Made by a program: the position numbers and the translations under genes. Source: Bacillota bacterium (lineage in GTDB: Bacteria; Bacillota; Sulfobacillia; JAJYWN01; JAJZPE01). From it: a DNA stretch of 38,445 bases. Below the pieces are notes generated by a model that saw nothing but the letters and a program-made list of their open reading frames with translations, was not told where the DNA came from and searched no databases. Location: positions 1-38,445 of the forward strand of contig JAJYMC010000046.1 of NCBI GenBank assembly GCA_021787335.1. Reading direction: 5' to 3'. This document shows positions 9,847 through 17,351 of the stretch, in pieces. The number at the start of each line of letters is the position of its first letter. Position 1 is the stretch's first letter.

Positions 9847-11121
9847 TCAGGCCGTCTCTTCCTTCTTCTTGGTCTTCGTGGCCCGGTCGGCCGAGGTCAC
9901 CAAGAGGGGTTCCTCTCGCCGCTCGACCGTCTTGTCGGTGATGATGCACTTGGCCACGTCGTTCCGGCTGGGCACGTCGTACATCACGTTGAGCATGATG
10001 TCCTCCATGATCGCCCGGAGCCCGCGCGCGCCGGTGGCGCGGTGCAGGGCCTCCTTGGCGATGGCGTGGAGGGCCTCGTCGGTCACCTCGAGGTCGATCG
10101 AGTCCAGCTCGAAGAACTTCTGATACTGCTTGGTCAGCGCGTTCTTGGGCTCGGTGAGGATGCGGATGAGGGCCTCCTCGTCGAGGGCGTCAAGCCAGGC
10201 GATGACCGGCACGCGGCCGATGAACTCGGGGATCATCCCGTACTTCAGGAGGTCCTGCGGCATGATCTGCGACAGGATGTCGCCGATCTTCCGCTCTTCC
10301 TTGGGCTGAAGCGCGGCCCCGAAACCCATGGACTTCTTGCCCACGCGGTTCATGATGATCTTGTCGATGCCCTCGAAGGCGCCACCGCAGATGAACAGGA
10401 TGTTCGTCGTGTCGATCTGGATGAACTCCTGGTGCGGGTGCTTCCGGCCGCCCTGCGGCGGGACCGAGGCCACGGTCCCCTCGAGGATCTTCAGGAGAGC
10501 CTGCTGCACGCCCTCGCCAGAGACGTCGCGGGTAATCGACGGGTTCTCGGACTTGCGGGCGATCTTGTCGATCTCGTCGATGTAGACGATGCCCTTCTCG
10601 GCCTTCTCGATGTCGTAGTCGGCCGCCTGGATCAGCTTGAGAAGGATGTTCTCGACGTCCTCCCCGACGTAGCCGGCCTCGGTCAGCGAGGTCGCGTCGG
10701 CGATGGCGAAGGGGACGTTGAGGATGCGTGCCAGGGTCTGGGCGAGGAGGGTCTTGCCGACGCCCGTCGGGCCGAGCATTAGGATGTTGGACTTCTGGAG
10801 CTCGACCTCATCCATCTTGCCGCCGAGGTTGACCCGCTTGTAGTGGTTATAGACGGCGACCGACAGGATGCGCTTGGCCTTCTCCTGGCTGATGACGTAC
10901 GAATCCAGCTGGGACTTGATCTCGCGGGGCTTGGGCACGTCCTTGAGTTCGAAGTCCATTTCTTCGTTGAGCTCTTCTTCGATTATCTCGTTGCAGAGCT
11001 CGATGCACTCGTCGCAGATATACACGCCGGGGCCGGCGACGAGCCGCTTGACCTGATCCTGAAGTTTGCCGCAGAAGGAGCACTTCAGTTGCCCGGTCTT
11101 CTCGTCCGTGAATTTGAACAT
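9847..11121 (-). CDS. clpX: ATP-dependent Clp protease ATP-binding subunit ClpX
   Basis: AAA+ unfoldase that feeds substrates to ClpP in the cytosol; 424 aa, the usual length. The N-terminal zinc-binding domain has Cys14, Cys17, Cys36 and Cys39. Walker A is GPTGVGKT (117-124), the pore loop GYVGED (150-155), Walker B IVYIDE (178-183), and the RKH loop RKHPH is present. The ClpP-docking loop reads MGFG where IGFG is common. The tail is Lys/Glu-rich ([10 protein letters not shown]). ATG 11121 lies 12 nt after the clpP stop, so the two are co-transcribed. Confidence 0.98.
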   Translation of the reverse strand: MFKFTDEKTGQLKCSFCGKLQDQVKRLVAGPGVYICDECIELCNEIIEEELNEEMDFELKDVPKPREIKSQLDSYVISQEKAKRILSVAVYNHYKRVNLGGKMDEVELQKSNILMLGPTGVGKTLLAQTLARILNVPFAIADATSLTEAGYVGEDVENILLKLIQAADYDIEKAEKGIVYIDEIDKIARKSENPSITRDVSGEGVQQALLKILEGTVASVPPQGGRKHPHQEFIQIDTTNILFICGGAFEGIDKIIMNRVGKKSMGFGAALQPKEERKIGDILSQIMPQDLLKYGMIPEFIGRVPVIAWLDALDEEALIRILTEPKNALTKQYQKFFELDSIDLEVTDEALHAIAKEALHRATGARGLRAIMEDIMLNVMYDVPSRNDVAKCIITDKTVERREEPLLVTSADRATKTKKKEETA

Positions 11122-11133
11122 GCCTTCACCCCC

Positions 11134-11745
11134 TTACGGGTTCTTTGGCCCTTTGATACTGGCGACCGTGGACAGGATGCTGTCGACGATCCCGTAGTCC
11201 TTGGCCTCTCCGGCCGACATCCAGAAGTTGCGGTCGGTGTCGCGGGCGATCTTGTCGATGGGCTGGCCCGTGTGCCTGGACATGATCTCGTTGATGATCT
11301 CGCGGGCCTTCAGGATCTCTTTGGCGCCGATCTCGATGTCGGCCGCCTGGCCCTGGACTCCGCCCAGAGGCTGGTGGATCATCACCCTGGCGTGCGGGAG
11401 GGCGAACCGCTTGCCCTTCCGACCGGCGGTCAGGAGGACGGCGCCCATGCTGGCGGCCATCCCGACGCAGATGGTGTTGACGTCGGACTTGAGGTACTGC
11501 ATGGTATCGTAGATGGCCAGTCCGGCGTGCACGTCCCCGCCCGGGGAATTGACGTAAATCATGACGTCTTTTCCGGGGTCCTCTCCGTCCAGGAACAGGA
11601 GCTGAGCGATGACGAGGTTGGCCACGTTGTCGTCGATCTCGCTCCCGATGAAGATTATGCGGTCTTTGAGTAGGCGTGAGTAGATGTCGTAGGCCCGTTC
11701 GCCACGGGCCGTCTGCTCGACGACCATCGGTACGAGGTAACCCAT
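11134..11745 (-). CDS. clpP: ATP-dependent Clp protease proteolytic subunit ClpP
   Basis: Serine peptidase forming the tetradecameric chamber used by ClpX; 203 aa. The catalytic triad is Ser99 (GMAASMGA), His124 (VMIHQPLGG) and the Asp in RDTDR (about 171). The glycine-rich oxyanion strand [10 protein letters not shown] is intact. ATG 11745 is chosen because GGGAGG lies 6 nt upstream; the N-terminal propeptide is short ([17 protein letters not shown]). It lies 47 nt after tig and 12 nt before clpX, as in many Gram-positive bacteria. Confidence 0.98.
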   Translation of the reverse strand: MGYLVPMVVEQTARGERAYDIYSRLLKDRIIFIGSEIDDNVANLVIAQLLFLDGEDPGKDVMIYVNSPGGDVHAGLAIYDTMQYLKSDVNTICVGMAASMGAVLLTAGRKGKRFALPHARVMIHQPLGGVQGQAADIEIGAKEILKAREIINEIMSRHTGQPIDKIARDTDRNFWMSAGEAKDYGIVDSILSTVASIKGPKNP

Positions 11746-11792
11746 CTAATCCCTCCCTTGTGGAACCATTCAGGGCCGCGAGGGACCTGCCG

Positions 11793-13124
11793 TCACGCGG
11801 CCGGCGGCGGGGTTGGGGCTGTCTCGGCGGCGCCTTCGGCCTTCGGCTCGGGCTCGACCTTGGTCAGGAAGCGCACCGCCTTCTGCAGGGTGATGCTCTC
11901 CTTGAGGGAGTCGAGCCGCTCGCGGTCGCCGAAGAGCTTGCGGATGTCGTCCGGGGACCGGCCATAGAGCTTGGACAACCGGGCCATCTCCAGGTTCACG
12001 TCGCCGTCGTCGGCGGTCAGGCCCTCGGCCTTGGCGACCGCCTCGAGGACGAGGTCGTTCTTGACCCCGTTCAGCGCGGCGGGACGGAACTGTTCGCGCA
12101 TCGCGTCCACGGTCTGGCTGGTGTAATCGAGGTACTTCTCCATCGTCATCTTCTGGTCTTCCAGCCGGTGCTCGAGGTCGTGGACCATCTCGTCGACCCG
12201 GCGGTTGACCATGGTCTCGGGGACGTCGACGGTGGCGTTCCCAGCGACCTTCTCGATGACCGCCTCGCCGTACTTGCGGCGGGACTCAGACTCGGCCGTG
12301 AGCTGCAGGCGTCGCCGGATGGACGTCTTGAGGTCCTCGAGGTCCTTGGCCCCCAGCCCCTTGGCGAACTCGTCATCCAGGGGCGGCAGCTCGCGCTTCT
12401 TCACCTCGCGGACCTTGACCTTGAACGTGGCGTCCTTGCCGGCCAGTTCAGTGGCTCGGTAGTCGGCCGGGAAGGTCACCTTGACGTCGCGTTCCTCGCC
12501 GGCCTTGGCGCCGACCACACCCTCCTCGAAGCCGGGGATGAAGGTGTGCGAGCCGAGCTCGATCAGCTGGCCCTCGGCCTTGCCGCCGGCGAAGGGCACG
12601 CCGTCGATGAAGCCCTCGAAGTCCATGACCACGAAGCTCCCGTTCTCCGCCGGCTGGTCGACCGCGACCAGTTGCGCCTGGCGGGCCTGTAGGGTCTCGA
12701 GCTCCTTGGCCACCTCTTCTTCCTTTATATCGACTTTTTCGGGCTGGATATCAAGCCCTTTGTACTGGCCTAAGGTGACTTCCGGCTTGACCTCGACGGT
12801 GGCCGTGAAGTGGAGCGGCTTCCCTTCTTCGAACTCGACCACGTCGACCTCGGGGCGGTCGATCGGCTCCACCTTGGCTTCGTCCAGCGCGGCCGGATAC
12901 GATTCCTGCAGGGCGTGGTCGAGGGCCTCTTCTTTCAGGTATTCCCGACCGACTCGAAGCTCAACCAGGTGCCGGGGAGCCTTCCCGCGGCGGAAGCCGG
13001 GAACATTGACCCGACCCGCCACGTGGCGATAGGCCTGCTGATAGGCCTTGGCGACGGCCTCCTCATCCACGGTAACGTCCAGCTTGACCCGGTTCTTGTC
13101 TAGCTTTTCCAGCGCGACCTTCAT
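11793..13124 (-). CDS. tig: Trigger factor (ribosome-associated chaperone and prolyl isomerase)
   Basis: First chaperone met by nascent chains at the ribosome exit; 443 aa. The ribosome-docking signature VPGFRRGKAP is at residues 41-50. An FKBP-type prolyl isomerase domain follows at about 160-245 (FVVMDFEGFIDGVPFAGG, FIPGFEEGVVG), then the helical substrate-cradling C-domain and a Pro/Ala-rich tail. ATG 13124 has GGAGG 12 nt upstream. It heads the tig-clpP-clpX unit and has a clear sigma-A-like promoter upstream. Confidence 0.97.
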   Translation of the reverse strand: MKVALEKLDKNRVKLDVTVDEEAVAKAYQQAYRHVAGRVNVPGFRRGKAPRHLVELRVGREYLKEEALDHALQESYPAALDEAKVEPIDRPEVDVVEFEEGKPLHFTATVEVKPEVTLGQYKGLDIQPEKVDIKEEEVAKELETLQARQAQLVAVDQPAENGSFVVMDFEGFIDGVPFAGGKAEGQLIELGSHTFIPGFEEGVVGAKAGEERDVKVTFPADYRATELAGKDATFKVKVREVKKRELPPLDDEFAKGLGAKDLEDLKTSIRRRLQLTAESESRRKYGEAVIEKVAGNATVDVPETMVNRRVDEMVHDLEHRLEDQKMTMEKYLDYTSQTVDAMREQFRPAALNGVKNDLVLEAVAKAEGLTADDGDVNLEMARLSKLYGRSPDDIRKLFGDRERLDSLKESITLQKAVRFLTKVEPEPKAEGAAETAPTPPPAA

Positions 13125-13217
13125 CTATCCAGGGTTCCTCCGTTCTCGGCGGTAACTGCGTCGATTGGCTTATTGATTGGCTCGAACGACCGCCGTATCG
13201 CAGGGTTAGGCTCTTCC

Positions 13218-13247
13218 ATTATACCACAGCCATCTCTGGCGGCTCAA
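13218..13247 (-). promoter_or_regulatory. Sigma-A-like promoter of tig-clpP-clpX
   Basis: On the minus strand TTGAGC (13247-13242), an 18-bp spacer and a perfect TATAAT (13223-13218) sit about 95 nt upstream of the tig start. The spacing and -10 are near consensus. Confidence 0.8.
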
Positions 13248-13293
13248 CCCAACGCACGGGCGCGTTTACCTGGGTTTTCGAACCGGCGTTCGG

Positions 13294-14376
13294 TCAGAGC
13301 AGGGTCGGCGGCGCCCCTTCAAGGGGGAAGTGGTCGAGGGACATGGCCCGGCGGACGGCGGCCATCGTCTCGTCGCCCAGTCGACGGGCTCTCGCGGTGC
13401 CGGCCATCAGGATGTCGGTGATCAGGCGCGGCTTTGCTTGATAATATGCCCGGCGTTCGCGCGAAGGGGCCAACCGCTCGATGAGGAGTTCGGCCATGGC
13501 GCGCTTGCACTCGACGCAGCCGACACGTCCGCCGCGGCAGGCGCCTTCGGCGTCGTTCAGCGCGTCTGCGGGTTGGAAGGCCCGCCGGTAGGCGAAGACG
13601 GCACAGACCTCCGGGTGGCCGGGGTCGGTGGCCCGAGCCCTGGACGGGTCGGTGACCGCCCGCCCGACCTTCTCCCGGATGACCTCCGGGGGGTCGGCCA
13701 GGTCGATGGAGTTGCCGAGGCTCTTGGACATCTTGGCCCGCCCGTCCAGACCGACCAGGCGCGGGACGGAGCCGAGGAGCCCCCGCGGCTCGATTAGCGC
13801 CGGCCCCTCCGGTCCGGGGTAGAGTTCGTTGAAGCGGCGGATGACCTTGCGGGCCAGTTCGATGTGGGGCAGCTGGTCCTCGCCGACCGGCACCAGCTCG
13901 GCCCGGCAAAAGGCGATGTCCGCGGCCTGGCTGACCGGGTAACCCAGGAAGCCATAGGTCAGGTCGGAGTAGCCGTGCTCCGCCGCCTCGGTCTTGATGG
14001 TCGGGTTGTGGCGAAGGGCGTTGACCGTGACGAGCATCGAGAAAAACACCGTCAACTCGGCGATGGCCGGGACGAGGGACTGGACGACGATGGTCGCGAC
14101 CTCCGGGTCGATCCCGGCCGCCAGGTAGTCCAAGGCCAGGGCACGGACGCCCGCGGCGATCCCCTCCGGCCGCTCGAAATGGGTCGTCAGGGCCTGAACG
14201 TCGGCGATGAGGATGAGCGTGTCGTACTCGTGTTGCAATCGGACGCGGTTGGCCAGGGAGCCGGCCAGGTGCCCGAGGTGCAGTGGGCCCGTGGCCCGGT
14301 CCCCGGTGAGGATGCGGGGGCGGTTCGCGATGGGGCGATTCATGCTGGGGCGGTTCATCATGCTGGGGCGGTTCAT
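13294..14376 (-). CDS. trpS: Tryptophan--tRNA ligase
   Basis: Class I aminoacyl-tRNA synthetase charging tRNA-Trp; 360 aa. The HIGH-type motif is PLHLGH (31-36) and the KMSKS loop is AKMSKSLGNS. TVFFSMLVTVNALRHNPTIKTE is typical of one bacterial TrpRS group. The first 20 residues are a repeat (MNRPS-M-MNRPS-MNRPI-ANRPR) before the usual start of the fold at RILTGDRATG, so several in-frame ATGs are possible; ATG 14376 has the best site (AAGGAGG, 8 nt). It carries C-x2-C-x15-type cysteines late in the protein (CRGGRVGCVECK) that may bind metal. A T-box leader with a UGG specifier lies upstream and confirms amino-acid specificity. Confidence 0.96.
   Translation of the reverse strand: MNRPSMMNRPSMNRPIANRPRILTGDRATGPLHLGHLAGSLANRVRLQHEYDTLILIADVQALTTHFERPEGIAAGVRALALDYLAAGIDPEVATIVVQSLVPAIAELTVFFSMLVTVNALRHNPTIKTEAAEHGYSDLTYGFLGYPVSQAADIAFCRAELVPVGEDQLPHIELARKVIRRFNELYPGPEGPALIEPRGLLGSVPRLVGLDGRAKMSKSLGNSIDLADPPEVIREKVGRAVTDPSRARATDPGHPEVCAVFAYRRAFQPADALNDAEGACRGGRVGCVECKRAMAELLIERLAPSRERRAYYQAKPRLITDILMAGTARARRLGDETMAAVRRAMSLDHFPLEGAPPTLL
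14314..14376 (-). repeat. In-frame 15-bp repeats at the trpS start codon
   Basis: Four copies of a 15-bp unit like ATGAACCGCCCCAGC, with one extra ATG after the first, encode the N-terminal NRP repeats. Copies 1 and 2 are identical; 3 and 4 differ at two to three bases. The repeat supplies several candidate start codons. Confidence 0.85.
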
Positions 14377-14764
14377 GCGGAAGACCTCCTTCTTTCCGTC
14401 GCGAGGATCCCGCGGGAAAACGAAAACCCCGTCCCGCGAGAAACGCAGGACGGGGTATCAGCCCGTGGTGCCACCTGATTTGGCGCCGCGACGGCGGCGC
14501 CCACTCTACAAGCACGGGAGATTCGGCCGCGCTTGGCGCGCCGCCGGCTCCGATGCCGTCCCCGGGTAACGGCGGGGTTCCGTCGGACAACTACTCGGGT
14601 CGGTCCCGGGGCGCCGGTTGAGGCGGCCCTTTCCGACTGACCTTTTCGCTCCGACCTCGCGGGGCCATTCAGACCTGCATCCGGCGCCGGATTCGCACCC
14701 TCCCGGCTCTCTGGGGCCTTCCGCTCCCGGTCCTACTCTTCCCGCTCATCGGTCGATTCTCTTG
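14377..14764 (-). promoter_or_regulatory. T-box riboswitch leader, tryptophan-specific
   Basis: Untranslated leader of trpS that reads the charging state of tRNA-Trp. Stem I features include AGAGAGCCGGGA with a GNUG-like GGGTGCGAA loop, and a specifier loop holding CTGAATGGCC with the Trp codon UGG at 14667-14665. The T-box proper is AGGTGGCACCACGGGC (14476-14461), whose UGGC can pair with the uncharged tRNA end GCCA. That implies discriminator G73, as in bacterial tRNA-Trp. The terminator follows at 14456-14416. Inferred mode: uncharged tRNA-Trp stabilises the antiterminator and trpS is expressed. Confidence 0.93.
14416..14456 (-). terminator. Regulated terminator of the trpS T-box
   Basis: ACCCCGTCC pairs with GGACGGGGT around a GC-rich loop, then TTTTCGTTTT follows on the minus strand. 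It competes with the T-box antiterminator just upstream. The site sits about 40 nt before the trpS start. Confidence 0.92.
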
Positions 14765-14770
14765 AGCCAA

Positions 14771-14799
14771 ATGATATCCGAGGCGAACGGAATCGTCAA
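14771..14799 (-). promoter_or_regulatory. Sigma-A promoter of the trpS T-box transcript
   Basis: TTGACG (14799-14794), a 17-bp spacer and TATCAT (14776-14771). The predicted start near 14764 places the T-box stem I at the very 5' end of the RNA. Confidence 0.88.
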
Positions 14800-14819
14800 G
14801 CCCTGCCCCGCCCGGCCGG

Positions 14820-15020
14820 TCACAACAGCCGGTCCAAGGCGTCGATGCCGTTCTCGTAAAGCACGATCAGCGCGCCGTCCTGAGGGATGGAGTCGTGCAG
14901 GAATCCGCCGGCGTACAACTCCTTCGCCATCACCCTGCGGACGTATCTGAAGAGGTGCATCATCATGTTCTCGGGCGGCACTCCCTGCCGGCCCGCGGTC
15001 GTCGAGGGTTGCAGTCGCAT
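14820..15020 (-). CDS. Small hypothetical protein (66 aa)
   Basis: Not a recognised family. ATG 15020 is preceded by GGGAGGAG at 5 nt, a strong site, and the frame is closed at 14820 just before the trpS promoter. The N-terminal third is polar; residues about 19-35 are basic and amphipathic (MMMHLFRYVRRVMAKEL); the C-terminal part is acidic and hydrophobic (ALIVLYENGIDALDRLL). There is no signal peptide or membrane helix. It lies 47 nt after the rRNA-modification fusion gene, so it is probably co-transcribed. A role near the ribosome is only an association guess. Confidence 0.65.
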   Translation of the reverse strand: MRLQPSTTAGRQGVPPENMMMHLFRYVRRVMAKELYAGGFLHDSIPQDGALIVLYENGIDALDRLL

Positions 15021-15067
15021 GACTTCTCCTCCCGGTCGGGTCTCTCCCGTGCCCCCGTTCCCACCAC

Positions 15068-16681
15068 TCATTCGACCTTGAGCCAGAGGGTCTTCAGGTG
15101 GGCCGGTTCGTCGCTGGTCACCGGGAGATCCGGCGGTTGAGGCGCATAGCGCGAGGCGGTCACGCGCCGTCCGGCGGCGGTCACGGCCCCTTGGACGGTG
15201 GCCACGAAGTCTTCCGGCCGCAGACGGGCGGCGTTGGTCGAGGCGAGCAGGACGCCGCCGGGGGCGAGCAGCGGGAGGACGTCGCCGACCAGGCGCCCAT
15301 AGTCCTTCTCGGCCCGAAAGACGCCTGACCGCTTGGAGGTCGAGAAGGTGGGCGGGTCGAGGACGATGGCCGAGAAGACCCGGCCCTTGCGGGCCAGCCG
15401 GCGGATCCAGTCGAAGACGTCGCCGTAGATGAAGTCGTGGCCGGCCGGGTCGAGGTCGTTGAGGCTCATGTTGCGCCGGCCCCAATCGAGGTATTTGCGC
15501 GAGAGGTCGAGACTGGTGACGCGCATCCCGGCCTTCGCCGCGCAGACGGAGAACCCGCAGGTGTAGGCGAAGGTGTTGAGGACCTCGCCGCTGATCGCTC
15601 CGGCGCCGGTGATCGGCGGGAAGCCCGCGCCCACGTGGTCCACCAGGAAGCGCCGGCGGTTATCCCGTTGGTCGAGGAACAGGCCGACCGAGTAACCTTC
15701 CTTGAAGCTGAGGGCGAAGCGCACCCCGTTCTCGCGGACGATGACTTCCTCCGGGGCCTCGGCGCCGAGAAGATGGCGAGGAGAGGCCTCGGCGGGCGCG
15801 GCCACGCGGACGTCCCGTCGAAGGAAGCGGTGATAGGCACCCCGCAGACCCAGGGTCGCCAGATAGCCTTCGAGGACCTCGAGGCGCGCCGAGTCCAGCT
15901 CTCCTTCAGCCTGTGACAGCAGATAATCGCCCAACCGGTCGACGTACCAACCGGGGAAACCGTCGGCGGCCCCGTGGATGAGACGGTAGGCATCGGTCTC
16001 CGTCTCATCGATGACGGCGCCGCGGAGAGCCAGGCGTGGGTCGGCGGCGAGGTCGGCCGGCGCGCGGAAGACTCGTTCCTCCCCGCTCGTCGGATGGACG
16101 AGGTGCAACTCCTCGGCGTGGAGACAGACCCGAGCCGCCGCCCCCCCACCGTATAGCCGATCACCGAGCACCGGGAAACCGGCCGACGCGGCCTGCGCCC
16201 GGATCTGGTGCGTCCGCCCCGTCTCCGGTTCGGCCTTGATGATGGTCAGTCCCGGATGCGGCCGTTCGCAGACGGTGAAGCGGGTGACCGCCCGCTCCCC
16301 CTCCGGGCCGGCCCCCGTCAATGGTCTGGCGACGTATCTTGCTCCGGCGCGGACGATGCTCGACTCGATCGTCGTCATCTCGAAGTTCACGGGCCGGTCA
16401 GTCAGCAGACGATAGACCTTCCCCACGGTGTGGGCCGCGAACTGTTGGGTCAGGGACCGCCGGGCCGCCGACGACTTGGCGAAGGCGATGACCCCGGAGG
16501 TCTCCTTGTCGAGACGGTGGACGATGGACAGGTCGGACCATCGCGGTTCACGGTCGCGGAGCCACTCGAAGAGCCCCTCGCCCGAATAGGGGTCGGGTGA
16601 GTGCGTGTTCAACCCGGGTGGCTTCGCCACCACGAGAAGATGTTCATCCTCGAATATGATGAAGCCGGTGGGGGATTTCAT
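15068..16681 (-). CDS. Fusion of RluA-family pseudouridine synthase and RlmI-like SAM methyltransferase
   Basis: Predicted bifunctional RNA-modifying protein of 537 aa. Residues 1-215 are a pseudouridine synthase of the RluA/RluD type: HRLDKETSG (55-63) with catalytic Asp58, and GRTHQIRAQ (155-163). Residues about 225-537 resemble the RlmI/RlmK class of 23S rRNA cytosine-5 methyltransferases: GYSVGLFLDQRDNR (329-342), VLNTFAYTCGFS (SAM-binding, 367-378), and LDPPTFSTSK (441-450). ATG 16681 has GGAGG 6 nt upstream; the longer frame to 16846 has no ribosome site. The continuous frame shows a true fusion, not two genes. RNA and positions modified are unknown; 23S rRNA is the likely substrate. 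The 66-aa gene follows. Confidence 0.92.
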   Translation of the reverse strand: MKSPTGFIIFEDEHLLVVAKPPGLNTHSPDPYSGEGLFEWLRDREPRWSDLSIVHRLDKETSGVIAFAKSSAARRSLTQQFAAHTVGKVYRLLTDRPVNFEMTTIESSIVRAGARYVARPLTGAGPEGERAVTRFTVCERPHPGLTIIKAEPETGRTHQIRAQAASAGFPVLGDRLYGGGAAARVCLHAEELHLVHPTSGEERVFRAPADLAADPRLALRGAVIDETETDAYRLIHGAADGFPGWYVDRLGDYLLSQAEGELDSARLEVLEGYLATLGLRGAYHRFLRRDVRVAAPAEASPRHLLGAEAPEEVIVRENGVRFALSFKEGYSVGLFLDQRDNRRRFLVDHVGAGFPPITGAGAISGEVLNTFAYTCGFSVCAAKAGMRVTSLDLSRKYLDWGRRNMSLNDLDPAGHDFIYGDVFDWIRRLARKGRVFSAIVLDPPTFSTSKRSGVFRAEKDYGRLVGDVLPLLAPGGVLLASTNAARLRPEDFVATVQGAVTAAGRRVTASRYAPQPPDLPVTSDEPAHLKTLWLKVE

Positions 16682-17006
16682 GTGCTGCCTCCGGTGGATG
16701 AGTCTACCTTCGGGGCTGACCGGCGTACACTTTTCTCGATGAACGTCCCGGACGCCTCCTGGCCGGTGAGAAATGAGTGGTCCACCCTTTCCCTGACCAA
16801 AGCGGTCCATCCGCAAGGCCCGCGTTCGCGGAGATATTGATTCCATCGGGTTCTACGGAGTTGCCCGCGTGCTTTCGTGAGCTAAAGCAGAGGCTTTCCG
16901 CCGTCGCCGCTCGGGCCCAAAATGTAAATTTTCTTTAAGGAAAGGGCGTCCCAATGCAGGAAAATGTAGGTCGATGTCGAAAACTCGATCCACGGAGGTG
17001 ATAGAC
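16682..17006. other. Intergenic region between divergent rRNA-modification and H1-like genes
   Basis: About 325 bp. The right half (16915-16990) is AT-rich with ATGTAAATTTTCTTTAAGG and likely holds the promoter of the H1-like gene, but I cannot assign clear -35/-10 boxes. Nothing protein-like is seen in either strand. Confidence 0.5.
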
Positions 17007-17123
17007 ATGGCAGTCGCTAAGCCCAAGGCCGCTCCGAAGAAGAAGGTCGCCGCGAAGAAGCCGGCCGCGAAGAAGCCGGCCGCGAAGAAGACCGCTACGA
17101 AGACCGCTACGAAGAAGAAGTAA
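17007..17123 (+). CDS. Histone-H1-like Lys/Ala/Pro peptide (38 aa)
   Basis: Probable nucleic-acid-binding basic peptide. The product is nearly only Lys, Ala, Pro, Thr and Val, with two perfect copies of KKPAA and related AKK steps. This is the composition of histone H1 tails and of bacterial H1-like proteins (chlamydial HctB, the AlgP tail). There are about 17 Lys and no acidic residue. ATG 17007 follows a perfect GGAGGTGA at 6 nt, so expression is probably strong, and a terminator follows within 4 nt of the stop. It is free-standing: no longer frame precedes it. Compaction of DNA, perhaps in stationary or spore stages, is an inference. The alternative is a ribosome- or RNA-associated peptide. 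Confidence 0.8.
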   Translation: MAVAKPKAAPKKKVAAKKPAAKKPAAKKTATKTATKKK

Positions 17124-17126
17124 TGA

Positions 17127-17152
17127 AGTCGGCCTGCAAAGGCCGGCTTTCC
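17127..17152 (+). terminator. Terminator of the H1-like gene
   Basis: AGTCGGCC (17127-17134) pairs with GGCCGGCT (17141-17148), with one G-T wobble and a 6-nt loop, followed by TTTCC. It begins 3 nt after the stop codon. Confidence 0.8.
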
Positions 17153-17160
17153 CTATGTGG

Positions 17161-17225
17161 GACTGACCAAGAACGGTAACCCGGTTCAGTCTCAGATGAC
17201 GGCGCCCTTCGGGCGTCGCTTTTTT
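17161..17225 (+). terminator. Two further tandem hairpins, the second with a U6 tract
   Basis: GACTGA (17161-17166) pairs with TCAGTC (17187-17192). A second stem, CGGCGCCC/GGGCGTCG around TTC (about 17199-17218), is followed by C and TTTTTT. This is a strong rightward terminator some 75 nt after the first one, which suggests either insurance termination or a small structured transcript. Confidence 0.65.
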
Positions 17226-17292
17226 CCGCGGAGACAGCGCTCGAGTCGAAGGCCGTCGCCCGCTTCATCCGCATAAAGCACAGTGAAACAAG

Positions 17293-17326
17293 AAGACCCC
17301 GGTCTCGACAATGAGACCGGGGTCTT
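17293..17326. terminator. Bidirectional terminator, ychF side
   Basis: A perfect 14-bp stem (AAGACCCCGGTCTC and its complement) with a 6-nt loop. AAG/CTT ends give T-rich flanks in both directions. It lies 26 nt past the ychF stop and also backs up rightward transcription from the H1-like gene. Confidence 0.85.
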
Positions 17327-17351
17327 GTTCGTTCATGGACCGTCACCGGGT

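Noticed and set aside
9583-9949. Longer L,D-transpeptidase frame
   Set aside because: It runs back through the clpX terminator into clpX, with no signal sequence at its start.
13277-13291. CGAAC/GTTCG inverted repeat as a trpS terminator
   Set aside because: The minus-strand flank is A-rich rather than T-rich, so it would not terminate trpS; the stem is also short.
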